Origin: Candidatus Zixiibacteriota bacterium
GTDB taxonomy: Bacteria > Zixibacteria > MSB-5A5 > GN15 > FEB-12
Assembly (NCBI GenBank): GCA_003641405.1
Contig: QNAF01000106.1
Coordinates: forward strand, 1 to 8,710
Length of the DNA: 8,710 nucleotides
Reading direction: 5' to 3'
A program made the translations under genes and the position numbers. Under the pieces are notes generated by a model. That model searched no databases. It was not told where the DNA came from and worked only from the letters and a program-made list of their open reading frames with translations. Of this stretch, positions 1-6,586 are shown in pieces (the stretch's first letter is position 1; each line of letters opens with the position of its first letter).

Positions 1-36
1 CGTTCTGCACGACTGCGCGTGGGGGAGAAACTGTAA
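1..36 (+). CDS. rsmH: RsmH (MraW) 16S rRNA methyltransferase, C-terminal end only
   Basis: Only the last 11 codons and a TAA stop (34-36) are present; the gene begins outside the window. The visible tail reads RSARLRVGEKL. This resembles the usual RsmH ending, an Arg/Ser/Ala-rich stretch followed by 'LR..EK'. RsmH N4-methylates C1402 of 16S rRNA and is normally the gene just before ftsL in dcw clusters, which is the position here. Its stop overlaps the ftsL ATG by one base (TAATG). The call rests on this short tail plus gene order, so it is probable rather than proven. Confidence 0.75.
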   Translation, partial: RSARLRVGEKL

Positions 37-533
37 TGAGAGCCAGGACACTTCGGAAGTTCAAGGAAACCGTTGAGATTCGGTCTCTCCTGCAAAAACG
101 GATACAATCTCACAAGTACTTCCCGGCCATAATGATCTTCGTTGTTATCCTGCTCACAGCGTGCATTCACGTCTGGCAGCGGGTTGTTGTAATTGGACTG
201 GTTAAAGATGTGTCGGCGCTACAGAAAGAGAGCCATCGGTATGTGGACGAAGTGCACAAGGTGCATTCAGAGATTGCATCTCTTTCTATGGCTGCCAGGA
301 TTGAGAGTTATGCTGCCGACAGTCTCGGTTTGCAACGGGCAACGCCGGATAGGATTTACACACTTGTTCCGAAGGTGTCGGATGGTGCGACCGCAGACCA
401 GTTTGCGACCATGTTGTCATCAATCAGGCGAGTGGCGGATTACCTGCCGGTGCTCAACCAGGCCCAGGCCGAAACACAGGAACTTCAGCCGATCAAGTTT
501 GAATCGAGCTCCTGTGCGGAGGAAGAGCAGTGA
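36..533 (+). CDS. ftsL: FtsL-like cell division protein (bitopic, coiled coil)
   Basis: 165-residue single-pass membrane protein. A basic cytoplasmic N-terminus (residues 1-28) precedes one hydrophobic segment at about 29-46. A periplasmic heptad pattern follows, with hydrophobic residues V59, L62, Y69, V73, V76, I80 and L83, as in the FtsL/DivIC coiled coil. The stretch around residues 88-110 (RIESYAADSLGL, then P104-D-R-I-Y) matches the conserved FtsL box after the coil. By family knowledge FtsL joins FtsB and FtsQ to activate FtsW-FtsI at the septum. The ATG at 36 is preceded by GGGGAG (22-27) with 8-base spacing and overlaps the rsmH stop by one base. The end overlaps ftsI by four bases. 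The protein is longer than typical FtsL (about 90-120 residues) because of a roughly 50-residue tail after residue 112 that is Gln/Glu-rich and ends acidic (CAEEEQ). FtsL sequences diverge quickly, so the call leans on topology, motif and position. Confidence 0.85.
   Translation: MRARTLRKFKETVEIRSLLQKRIQSHKYFPAIMIFVVILLTACIHVWQRVVVIGLVKDVSALQKESHRYVDEVHKVHSEIASLSMAARIESYAADSLGLQRATPDRIYTLVPKVSDGATADQFATMLSSIRRVADYLPVLNQAQAETQELQPIKFESSSCAEEEQ
518..523 (+). promoter_or_regulatory. Shine-Dalgarno site fixing the GTG start of ftsI
   Basis: GGAGGA lies six bases before the GTG at 530, inside the last codons of ftsL. It supports GTG 530 as the ftsI start and a GTGA stop/start overlap, an arrangement that favours translational coupling. 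Confidence 0.7.
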
Positions 534-2632
534 ATCGCACGCGGCAGGAGAAAGTGCGCCTGGCATTCATGACAATCGCCATTGTCGGTTTCTTTGTGAT
601 CGCTGTAGTGCGACTCGGTCAGTTTCAGATTGTTGAAGCCGCTACTTACTCCGGGATCGTTGAGCGTCAGTCCAGTGGCAAGATTGCCATACCCGGCGAG
701 CGAGGGATGATTTTTGATCGACATGGTCGACTGGTTGCCAAGAATGTGTGTCGATCGTCTCTCTATGCTCAACCGGAAACTGCTAGGGAGAAAAACATAG
801 CAGTGGAATATCTCGCCCGGCTCTATGATCTCTCGGAAAAACAGGTAACCAAGAGATTCAAGCTCAAAGTGGGCAAGTTTCACTGGATATCTCGTCATCT
901 GGAAGACAAGCTGGCTGATCGTGTGGCTCAAAAGGCTCCGCGGGGTCTGTGCTTGCGTGAGGAAACGAGACGAGAGTATCCGTTTGGGAAAGTCGGCAAG
1001 CAAATCCTCGGATTCACGAATATTGACAACGAGGGACTTTCGGGGTTCGAGTTGTCGTTTGACTCACTGCTCGCCGGGCAGCATGGCTGGGCTGATATCC
1101 GTCGCGACGGTTTGCGGAATACGTTCAGGGTAAGAGAACAAGCACTGGTGAAGCCGGTTCCGGGGCAGTCGGTTGTGCTGACCATTGACTGGCACCTCCA
1201 GGAGATTGTCGAAGAAGAGCTTGAACTGGCGGTACAGAAATACAACGCTCACTCCGGCATGGCGGTGTTTCTTGATTGCAGGAGCGGGGATATTCTCTCA
1301 ATGGCTCACTGTGATCCGGGGGAAAAGAACCCCGATAGACCGGTCAAACTTCGTGCTGTAACTGACCAGTTTGAACCCGGCTCGGTTTTCAAGCCGTTTA
1401 CGGCCGCGGCGTTGCTTGACGCTGGGACTATCGGTTTCGACGATACCGTGTTCTGTGAAAATGGACGCTGGAAAACCGGTCGCCGCATACTCCGAGACGA
1501 CAAGGAACTTGGCTGGCTCACATTCCGCCAGATAATCGAACTGTCAAGCAACATCGGTCTTGGCAAGTGTGCCGCTCGGTTGGGCGGCCCCGCCATGATG
1601 GCCACATATCGCCGGTTTGGATTCGGTGAAAAACTCGGCTGTGGACTTCCCGGAGAAACATCCGGGCACCTGGTACCGGCGCGTACCTGGTCCGATTACA
1701 ACATTTCGGCACTGGCAATGGGGCATTCGGTTGCAGTCAGTGCCCTGCAGATGGCGACTGCCATGGCTGCTGTTGCCAACGGCGGTGAGTTGTTGCGTCC
1801 GCATCTTCTTCTCGGAAATGTAGAGAAGAATGGATATGTCAATCGCTCGGCGCGGCGAGAGGTGATCGGTCGCGCCATGAAAGAATCTTCGGCTGATTCC
1901 CTGCGGGCGTTTCTGCGTGGTGTGGTCGAGAATGGGACGGGAACACCGGCTAACTCAGAGTACGTAGCTATCGCGGGCAAAACGGGTACGGGACAGATCC
2001 CCAACCTGGAGTCGGGTGGTTATTACTACAACCGATTTACCGCCAGCTTCTCCGGATTCTTCCCCAGTGACGCGCCAGTGATTGCCGGGATTGTGGTACT
2101 CGAAAATCCTCACCCGGTGACCTACGGTGGACACACGTCGGGCAAAGCCTTCAAAGCGGTTGCGGAACGCTATTCTATCTCCGACCCTGATGTTTTCTCG
2201 ATCTCCCGGCACGTGTACACCGAATGCCGGCAACGTCTTGATATTGCAGTTGAAGCGCCGGAATTTGTCGGCAGGGATATCACACCGGCGCTTTTGCTGG
2301 CAGAGAAAAAGGGAGTGAAACTGCGCTGTCTCGGATCGGACGGGCTTGTGCTCTGGCAGTACCCGTCGCCGGACAGATTGGTGATGGTTGATGATGAAAT
2401 GCTGGTAGTGGTGACGCCGCAAGTCATTGACAGCCTGACCATGATTGACCTGAAAGGTCTTTCGATCCGTGAGGCGTCGGCGTTTCTCAGTTTTGCAGGT
2501 ATAAACTATACGGTAGAGGGAAAAGGTAAGGTAGTGCGACAGTCAATCAAGCCGGGGCAGAGCATCTCGGCCCGGTCGGTCTGTCGGCTGCACTGTCGTC
2601 CGGCACGAGGAGGGAGAGGATCATCAGGTTAG
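530..2632 (+). CDS. ftsI: Septal peptidoglycan transpeptidase FtsI (class B PBP) with two PASTA domains
   Basis: A 700-residue class B penicillin-binding protein that forms D,D-cross-links in septal peptidoglycan as the partner of FtsW. In order: a short basic N-terminus; one membrane anchor (about residues 9-29); the PBP dimer domain with the R58-G-x-I-x-D63-R-x-G66 signature and the G169-L-S-G-F-E174 motif; then the transpeptidase domain. The catalytic motifs are intact: SVFK at 285-288 (nucleophile S285, K288), SSN at 339-341 and KTG at 484-486. Two C-terminal PASTA repeats follow, at about 577-632 and 635-690. The second keeps the typical GxVVRQSxxPG core, while the first is more divergent. 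PASTA-tailed FtsI proteins resemble SpoVD and PBP2x in domain layout and are longer than E. coli FtsI (588 residues). The GTG start has a strong Shine-Dalgarno site. The final residues (RGGRGSSG) are low-complexity, and their codons contain the presumed murE ribosome-binding site. Its place after ftsL supports FtsI rather than an elongation PBP2. Confidence 0.95.
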   Translation: MNRTRQEKVRLAFMTIAIVGFFVIAVVRLGQFQIVEAATYSGIVERQSSGKIAIPGERGMIFDRHGRLVAKNVCRSSLYAQPETAREKNIAVEYLARLYDLSEKQVTKRFKLKVGKFHWISRHLEDKLADRVAQKAPRGLCLREETRREYPFGKVGKQILGFTNIDNEGLSGFELSFDSLLAGQHGWADIRRDGLRNTFRVREQALVKPVPGQSVVLTIDWHLQEIVEEELELAVQKYNAHSGMAVFLDCRSGDILSMAHCDPGEKNPDRPVKLRAVTDQFEPGSVFKPFTAAALLDAGTIGFDDTVFCENGRWKTGRRILRDDKELGWLTFRQIIELSSNIGLGKCAARLGGPAMMATYRRFGFGEKLGCGLPGETSGHLVPARTWSDYNISALAMGHSVAVSALQMATAMAAVANGGELLRPHLLLGNVEKNGYVNRSARREVIGRAMKESSADSLRAFLRGVVENGTGTPANSEYVAIAGKTGTGQIPNLESGGYYYNRFTASFSGFFPSDAPVIAGIVVLENPHPVTYGGHTSGKAFKAVAERYSISDPDVFSISRHVYTECRQRLDIAVEAPEFVGRDITPALLLAEKKGVKLRCLGSDGLVLWQYPSPDRLVMVDDEMLVVVTPQVIDSLTMIDLKGLSIREASAFLSFAGINYTVEGKGKVVRQSIKPGQSISARSVCRLHCRPARGGRGSSG
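2608..2616 (+). promoter_or_regulatory. Purine-rich Shine-Dalgarno site for murE
   Basis: AGGAGG (2608-2613) continuing into GAG lies in the last codons of ftsI. It is spaced for initiation near 2620-2623, where the murE frame holds two ATC codons and no ATG, GTG or TTG. A weaker GAGGG (2653-2657) lies five bases before the in-frame TTG at 2662. Which site is used decides the murE start. Confidence 0.6.
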
Positions 2633-4107
2633 GGCAACTCATATCTGATATCGAGGGTGCGTTGCTTTCAGGTGACCCGGAAGTCGAGATTGCGCAACTC
2701 GAATATGACTCACGAGCTATCAAGAGTGATGCGCTGTTTATTGCCATCAAAGGTTACGCGCAGGATGGGTTTGATTTTGTCGAGCAGGCCGGGGAGGCCG
2801 GTGCCGTGGCAGTTATGGGCGAGAGGGACAACTGCGACGCCGTCGATAACTACGTGCGAGTGCCGAACGTGCGCAAGGCCATGGCGGATGTATCTGCAAA
2901 GTTCTACGGTTTCCCTGGGTACAAGCTCAAGGCAATCGGTGTGACCGGCACCAACGGGAAAACCACGACCTGTTACTTGCTCAGGTGTATTCTTGAAGCT
3001 CGCAACAAGAAAGTCGGACTGATCACGTCGCAGGAGTACTACACGGGCAAAGAGACATTTTCTGCGGAACGCACGACGCCGGAGTCACTCGACATGCAGC
3101 GCCTGTTGTACCTGATGAAAGGCAACTACTGTATGAATGCTATTATCGAAGTGTCTTCGCACGGACTGGTACTGCATCGCGTAGACAACATAGATTTCCG
3201 CGTGGCAGTGTACACCAACCTGACGCGTGACCATCTCGATTTCCATAAGAGCATGGAGGAGTACTTCCAGGCCAAGAAGCAACTGGCCATGCGTCTTGAA
3301 GGTCCGCTCAGCTATGCTGTTATCAATCTCGACGTTGATGAGTTCAGGCCGCTGCTTGGAGAGATCAGCAGTTCATACATGACGTATTCGCTTGAAGATG
3401 ATAAGGCAGACGTCTATTGCGCCAGTCGTAAGTTGGAGCCAGAGCAGACGACTTTCGATCTCGTGACGCCGATGGGTGCTGGAATCGTGCGTCTGCGCCT
3501 TCCGGGGAAATTCAATCTCCAGAACGCACTTGCGGCGGCAGCCGGTGGTTTAGCAGGTGGTGTTGATCTGGACAATGTCATCAAGGGACTCGAACGGGCG
3601 AACCCCGTAGCAGGACGACTCAGTACTGTCAAGTGTGGCCAGCCCTTTGCAGTGTTCGTGGACTTCGCTCACACGCCGGATGCTATCATCAGGCTCTGCG
3701 AGACGGTCCGTGAACTGACGGATGGCCGTTTGCTTCTGCTGTTTGGCTGTGGGGGTGATCGCGATAAGGGCAAGCGTCCGCTGATGGGTAAAGCTGCCAT
3801 GGAGTATGCGGATTATTCTGTAGTTACCACTGACAACCCGCGTTCGGAGGAACCCGAAGCGATCATCGAAGATATCAAACTGGTGTTGGATTCGGCCAAG
3901 TGCGAGATACGCATTGATCGTAAAGAGGCGATCGCTGCTATCATGAAGAAAGCCACGCCGGGTGACGCTGTTATTCTGGCCGGTAAGGGTGCGGAGCCAT
4001 ACCAGGAGATTAAGGGAGAGAGAATACCGTTCAGTGACACTGCTGAGGCAGAGTTGGCTTTGGCTAACCTCGGATACAGACAGAAAGCGACAGACGAGGA
4101 GACTTGA
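2623..4107 (+). CDS. murE: UDP-MurNAc-L-Ala-D-Glu:meso-diaminopimelate ligase MurE
   Basis: Cytoplasmic ATP-dependent ligase that adds the third stem-peptide residue to UDP-MurNAc-L-Ala-D-Glu. All three Mur ligase domains are visible. The N-terminal uridine-binding domain includes YDSR and LFIAIKG. The central ATPase domain has the P-loop TGTNGKTT (108-115, K113), the TTPESLDMQ substrate motif, and K218 in 'FQAKK' at the site of the carbamylated lysine. The C-terminal domain has GCGGDRDKGKRP. DNPR at 404-407 is the signature of mDAP-adding enzymes, so mDAP peptidoglycan is inferred. The usual GKGHE motif reads GKGAE (454-458). The start is uncertain. The first canonical in-frame codon is TTG 2662, which gives 481 residues. 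But the codons before it encode RLGQLISDIEGAL, which looks like the normal MurE N-terminus, so I place the start at the ATC of 2623 (ATC 2620 is equally possible), giving 494 residues and an overlap with ftsI. Numbering here uses 2623. The stop overlaps murF by four bases. Identity is secure; the start is not. Confidence 0.95.
   Translation: MRLGQLISDIEGALLSGDPEVEIAQLEYDSRAIKSDALFIAIKGYAQDGFDFVEQAGEAGAVAVMGERDNCDAVDNYVRVPNVRKAMADVSAKFYGFPGYKLKAIGVTGTNGKTTTCYLLRCILEARNKKVGLITSQEYYTGKETFSAERTTPESLDMQRLLYLMKGNYCMNAIIEVSSHGLVLHRVDNIDFRVAVYTNLTRDHLDFHKSMEEYFQAKKQLAMRLEGPLSYAVINLDVDEFRPLLGEISSSYMTYSLEDDKADVYCASRKLEPEQTTFDLVTPMGAGIVRLRLPGKFNLQNALAAAAGGLAGGVDLDNVIKGLERANPVAGRLSTVKCGQPFAVFVDFAHTPDAIIRLCETVRELTDGRLLLLFGCGGDRDKGKRPLMGKAAMEYADYSVVTTDNPRSEEPEAIIEDIKLVLDSAKCEIRIDRKEAIAAIMKKATPGDAVILAGKGAEPYQEIKGERIPFSDTAEAELALANLGYRQKATDEET
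4096..4101 (+). promoter_or_regulatory. Shine-Dalgarno site of murF, unusually close to its start
   Basis: GAGGAG ends two bases before the TTG at 4104 and eleven bases before a second in-frame TTG at 4113. Neither spacing is ideal. The TTGA stop/start overlap at 4104 favours the first codon. Confidence 0.5.
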
Positions 4108-5498
4108 TTAACTTGCGATTCGATCAACTGGTTGATATGACCGGAGGAACACTACTGAATACCGAGCTTGGAAGCCGGTCGTTTAGCGGTGTGTCTGTGG
4201 ATAGTCGCACCATCGAACGCGGACAGTTGTTTGTGGCGATCAGTGGCGAACGCTTCGATGGACATGACTTTGTGGAGAAGGCGATCTCCTCGGGAGCAGC
4301 AGGAATCCTGTCTGAATCGAATCGCGTTGATTCATCCGTTCTGTCTGATGACACTCCGGTAGTTGCGGTGCCGAACTCGCACGAAGCCATGCTGCAACTG
4401 GCTCGCAAATACGCCGACTCAGTCAGTGCCAAAAGGATCGGGATAACAGGTTCAAACGGCAAGACCTCAACGAAGGAGTTCACGCATTGTCTGCTGAGTG
4501 CCGTTGAGAGCGATGTCTACTGTTCACCGGGTAACTTCAACAACCTGGTGGGGATTCCCCTGTCGTTGTTCGCGATGCCGCAGGCAACACGCGTAGCTGT
4601 TCTGGAACTCGGTATTTCGATACCCGGCGAGATGAGTCGTCTCGCCGAAGTTGTCCGGCCCCACTTGATAGCGGTTCTTAATGTCGGCCCGACTCATCTT
4701 GAGTATTTGAGTTCTGTCGAGGCCGTCGTGAACGAGAAACTCGACCTGGTGCGCCAGGCGTCGCCGGATGTGCCGGTTATTGTCAACACCGATGATCGGT
4801 TGCTGGTCCAAGAGATTTCGAAGATTCGCAGCGAGTATGTGAGTTATGGCCTGCATAACAAGGCGACATTCATGCCGAAGTCCATTGCTGAGGACCGTCA
4901 CGGAATTCCCCTTGTCACTATCGATAACGATCAGTTCCGCGTGCCCGTATTCGGAAAGTACCAGGTATACAACCTGCTGGCAGCGTACGCCATAACTCAG
5001 ACATTGGGATACAGCTTCGAAGATGTAGATACCATGAGTCTGAAATTATCGACTTCGCCGATGCGCGGTGAGATTGTCACAGTGCGCGGTGTGACCTTCA
5101 TAGTCGATTGCTATAATGCCAACCCGGACTCTGTGCGATCGGGGCTTGAGTCTTTCGCCGTACACTCGGGCGGAAAGCGCCGGATTATCGTTCTGGGCGA
5201 TATGCTTGAGCTTGGCTCAGACAGCGAGCGGTTTCATCGTGATGTTGGTGTCCAACTGGCGGCACAGGAGTTTGACATGGTTGTGGCCGTCGGGCCGCTG
5301 GCACAAGACATCGTAGGAAGTGCGCGCGACGCGGGAGTAGAAAGTGACAAATTAGGACATTATGATTCCGCGAAGGAATGTGCCGAGGCAATGCAAAAGC
5401 TGTTGAAGGAAAGTGACCTGGTCTATCTCAAGGGTTCGCGCGGTATTGGGCTTGAGGTTATCCTGAATCGCTGGAAAGATGCGGAGGGCAACAACTGA
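4104..5498 (+). CDS. murF: UDP-MurNAc-tripeptide:D-Ala-D-Ala ligase MurF
   Basis: 464-residue cytoplasmic ligase that adds the D-Ala-D-Ala dipeptide to UDP-MurNAc-tripeptide, giving the pentapeptide precursor. The N-terminal domain carries VDSR and LFVAISGERFDGHDFV. The ATPase domain has the P-loop GITGSNGKTSTKEF, with K120 binding the phosphates, followed by the GNFNN and LELGIS motifs of MurF. K212 in 'VNEKLDLV' is at the carbamylated-lysine position. The C-terminal domain has the MurF-specific DCYNANPDS signature (335-343) and LGDMLELG. Length is normal for the family (E. coli MurF is 452). The chosen start is TTG 4104, which overlaps the murE stop in a TTGA. TTG 4113 is an alternative that would remove three residues. 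The stop overlaps the mraY ATG by one base. No missing key residue or frameshift is seen. Confidence 0.96.
   Translation: MINLRFDQLVDMTGGTLLNTELGSRSFSGVSVDSRTIERGQLFVAISGERFDGHDFVEKAISSGAAGILSESNRVDSSVLSDDTPVVAVPNSHEAMLQLARKYADSVSAKRIGITGSNGKTSTKEFTHCLLSAVESDVYCSPGNFNNLVGIPLSLFAMPQATRVAVLELGISIPGEMSRLAEVVRPHLIAVLNVGPTHLEYLSSVEAVVNEKLDLVRQASPDVPVIVNTDDRLLVQEISKIRSEYVSYGLHNKATFMPKSIAEDRHGIPLVTIDNDQFRVPVFGKYQVYNLLAAYAITQTLGYSFEDVDTMSLKLSTSPMRGEIVTVRGVTFIVDCYNANPDSVRSGLESFAVHSGGKRRIIVLGDMLELGSDSERFHRDVGVQLAAQEFDMVVAVGPLAQDIVGSARDAGVESDKLGHYDSAKECAEAMQKLLKESDLVYLKGSRGIGLEVILNRWKDAEGNN
5483..5488 (+). promoter_or_regulatory. Shine-Dalgarno site of mraY
   Basis: GGAGGG lies nine bases before the ATG at 5498, inside the end of murF. 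It supports that ATG, which overlaps the murF stop as TGATG. Confidence 0.6.
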
Positions 5499-6586
5499 TG
5501 TTGTATCACCTCCTCTATCCGCTTACTGAGCACATCTCCGGATTGAATATCTTCCGCTACATTACGTTCCGTGCGGCGGGTGCGACCGTAACGGCAATTA
5601 TTATCTGCTTAGTTTTGGGGCCGTTGTTCATCCGGTTGTTGAAGAAATACCAGGTGGCGGAGAACATTCGTGAGGAAGGCCCCGCTTCGCACAAGAAAAA
5701 AGCCGGCACGCCAACAATGGGCGGACTCATTGTTATCGCTGGAATCGTGTTGCCCACCCTGCTCTGGGCTGACCTGAGCAACTACTACATCATGATGGTG
5801 CTGGTTGTGACGCTGTGGCTGGGTGCGATCGGTTTCATGGACGATTATCTCAAGGCGATCAAGAGGCAACCAAGTGGTCTGGTGGCACGCAAGAAGATGA
5901 TTGGTCAGGTTTTGCTGGGATCGCTGTTCGCACTTGGGTTGGTGTACCTGGCGCCCGAAGGTCAGTACGACGGTTCTACCGACATACCGTTCTTCAAGAA
6001 CTACGTTCTGTTTCTTGGCATTGCATACATACCGTTTGTCGTTGTGGTTATAACAGGTGCTTCCAATGCTGTCAACCTTACCGACGGTCTGGACGGTCTG
6101 GCCATTGGTCTGTGCGGTCTGTGTTTCCTGGCATTCGGCGGCATTGTGTATGTTACGGGGCGACTGGACTATTCGGAGTACCTTCGGATCGAGTACCTTC
6201 CGGGAGCTGGTGAGTTGGCGATCTTCTGTGGCGCCACCGTGGGATCTGTGCTGGGATTCTTGTGGTTCAATTCTCACCCGGCGGAAGTGTTCATGGGTGA
6301 TACCGGATCACTTGCGCTCGGTGGAGCGCTGGGAGCGATTGCCATACTGGTAAAAAAAGAACTGCTGTTGGTAATAGTTGGTGGAGTATTCGTAGTAACG
6401 GCGCTGTCAGTCATTATCCAGGTTCTGTCATACAGATACTGTGGGGGGAAGAGAGTGTTCAAGATGGCGCCGTTACATCATCATTTTGAATTGCTCGGGT
6501 GGCCGGAGTCCAAGGTCGTGGTTCGGTACTGGATAGTCGGTGCGCTGTGCGCCCTGCTTACACTTGCAACTCTGAAAGTACGATGA
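5498..6586 (+). CDS. mraY: Phospho-MurNAc-pentapeptide translocase MraY
   Basis: 362-residue polytopic inner-membrane enzyme that transfers phospho-MurNAc-pentapeptide from UDP to undecaprenyl phosphate, making lipid I. The length matches E. coli MraY (360). Family motifs are present in order: KKKAGTPTMGG after the first membrane segment; GFMDDYLK with the Asp pair D115/D116; NLTDGLDGLA at 193-202 (D196, D199); FMGDTGSLALGG with D268; and the MraY-specific MAPLHHHFELLGWPE with H327-H329. Hydrophobic segments recur through the whole length, consistent with about ten membrane passes. The three acidic positions and the His triad are those known to bind magnesium and substrate in the family. The ATG start has a good Shine-Dalgarno site, and the TGA stop overlaps the murD ATG in an ATGA. 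Nothing looks degraded. Confidence 0.97.
   Translation: MLYHLLYPLTEHISGLNIFRYITFRAAGATVTAIIICLVLGPLFIRLLKKYQVAENIREEGPASHKKKAGTPTMGGLIVIAGIVLPTLLWADLSNYYIMMVLVVTLWLGAIGFMDDYLKAIKRQPSGLVARKKMIGQVLLGSLFALGLVYLAPEGQYDGSTDIPFFKNYVLFLGIAYIPFVVVVITGASNAVNLTDGLDGLAIGLCGLCFLAFGGIVYVTGRLDYSEYLRIEYLPGAGELAIFCGATVGSVLGFLWFNSHPAEVFMGDTGSLALGGALGAIAILVKKELLLVIVGGVFVVTALSVIIQVLSYRYCGGKRVFKMAPLHHHFELLGWPESKVVVRYWIVGALCALLTLATLKVR

Noticed and set aside
485..1003. 172-codon open frame on the - strand across ftsL/ftsI
   Set aside because: It is antisense to the clearly coding ftsL end and ftsI dimer domain, and its translation shows no domain or conserved pattern. It is a shadow of the ftsI reading frame.
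1416..1450. Possible sigma-70-like promoter (TTGACG with a GATACC-like box) inside ftsI
   Set aside because: The -10 match is poor and the site lies within conserved catalytic-domain codons. Such chance matches are expected in a window of this size.
5609..6277. 222-codon open frame on the - strand opposite mraY
   Set aside because: Long, but its product is His/Gln/Arg-rich with no recognisable motif, as expected opposite a hydrophobic membrane protein gene. The + strand MraY has all its family motifs.
6352..6358. Run of seven A in mraY as a possible programmed slippage or frameshift site
   Set aside because: The frame is intact on both sides and encodes the ordinary VKKE of MraY, with no stop or alternative product nearby.
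6499..6582. Upstream extension of murD by 28 codons to an earlier ATG
   Set aside because: The extension lies inside mraY and encodes a Cys/Arg-containing sequence unlike MurD N-termini. The ATG at 6583 fits family length and the ATGA overlap.
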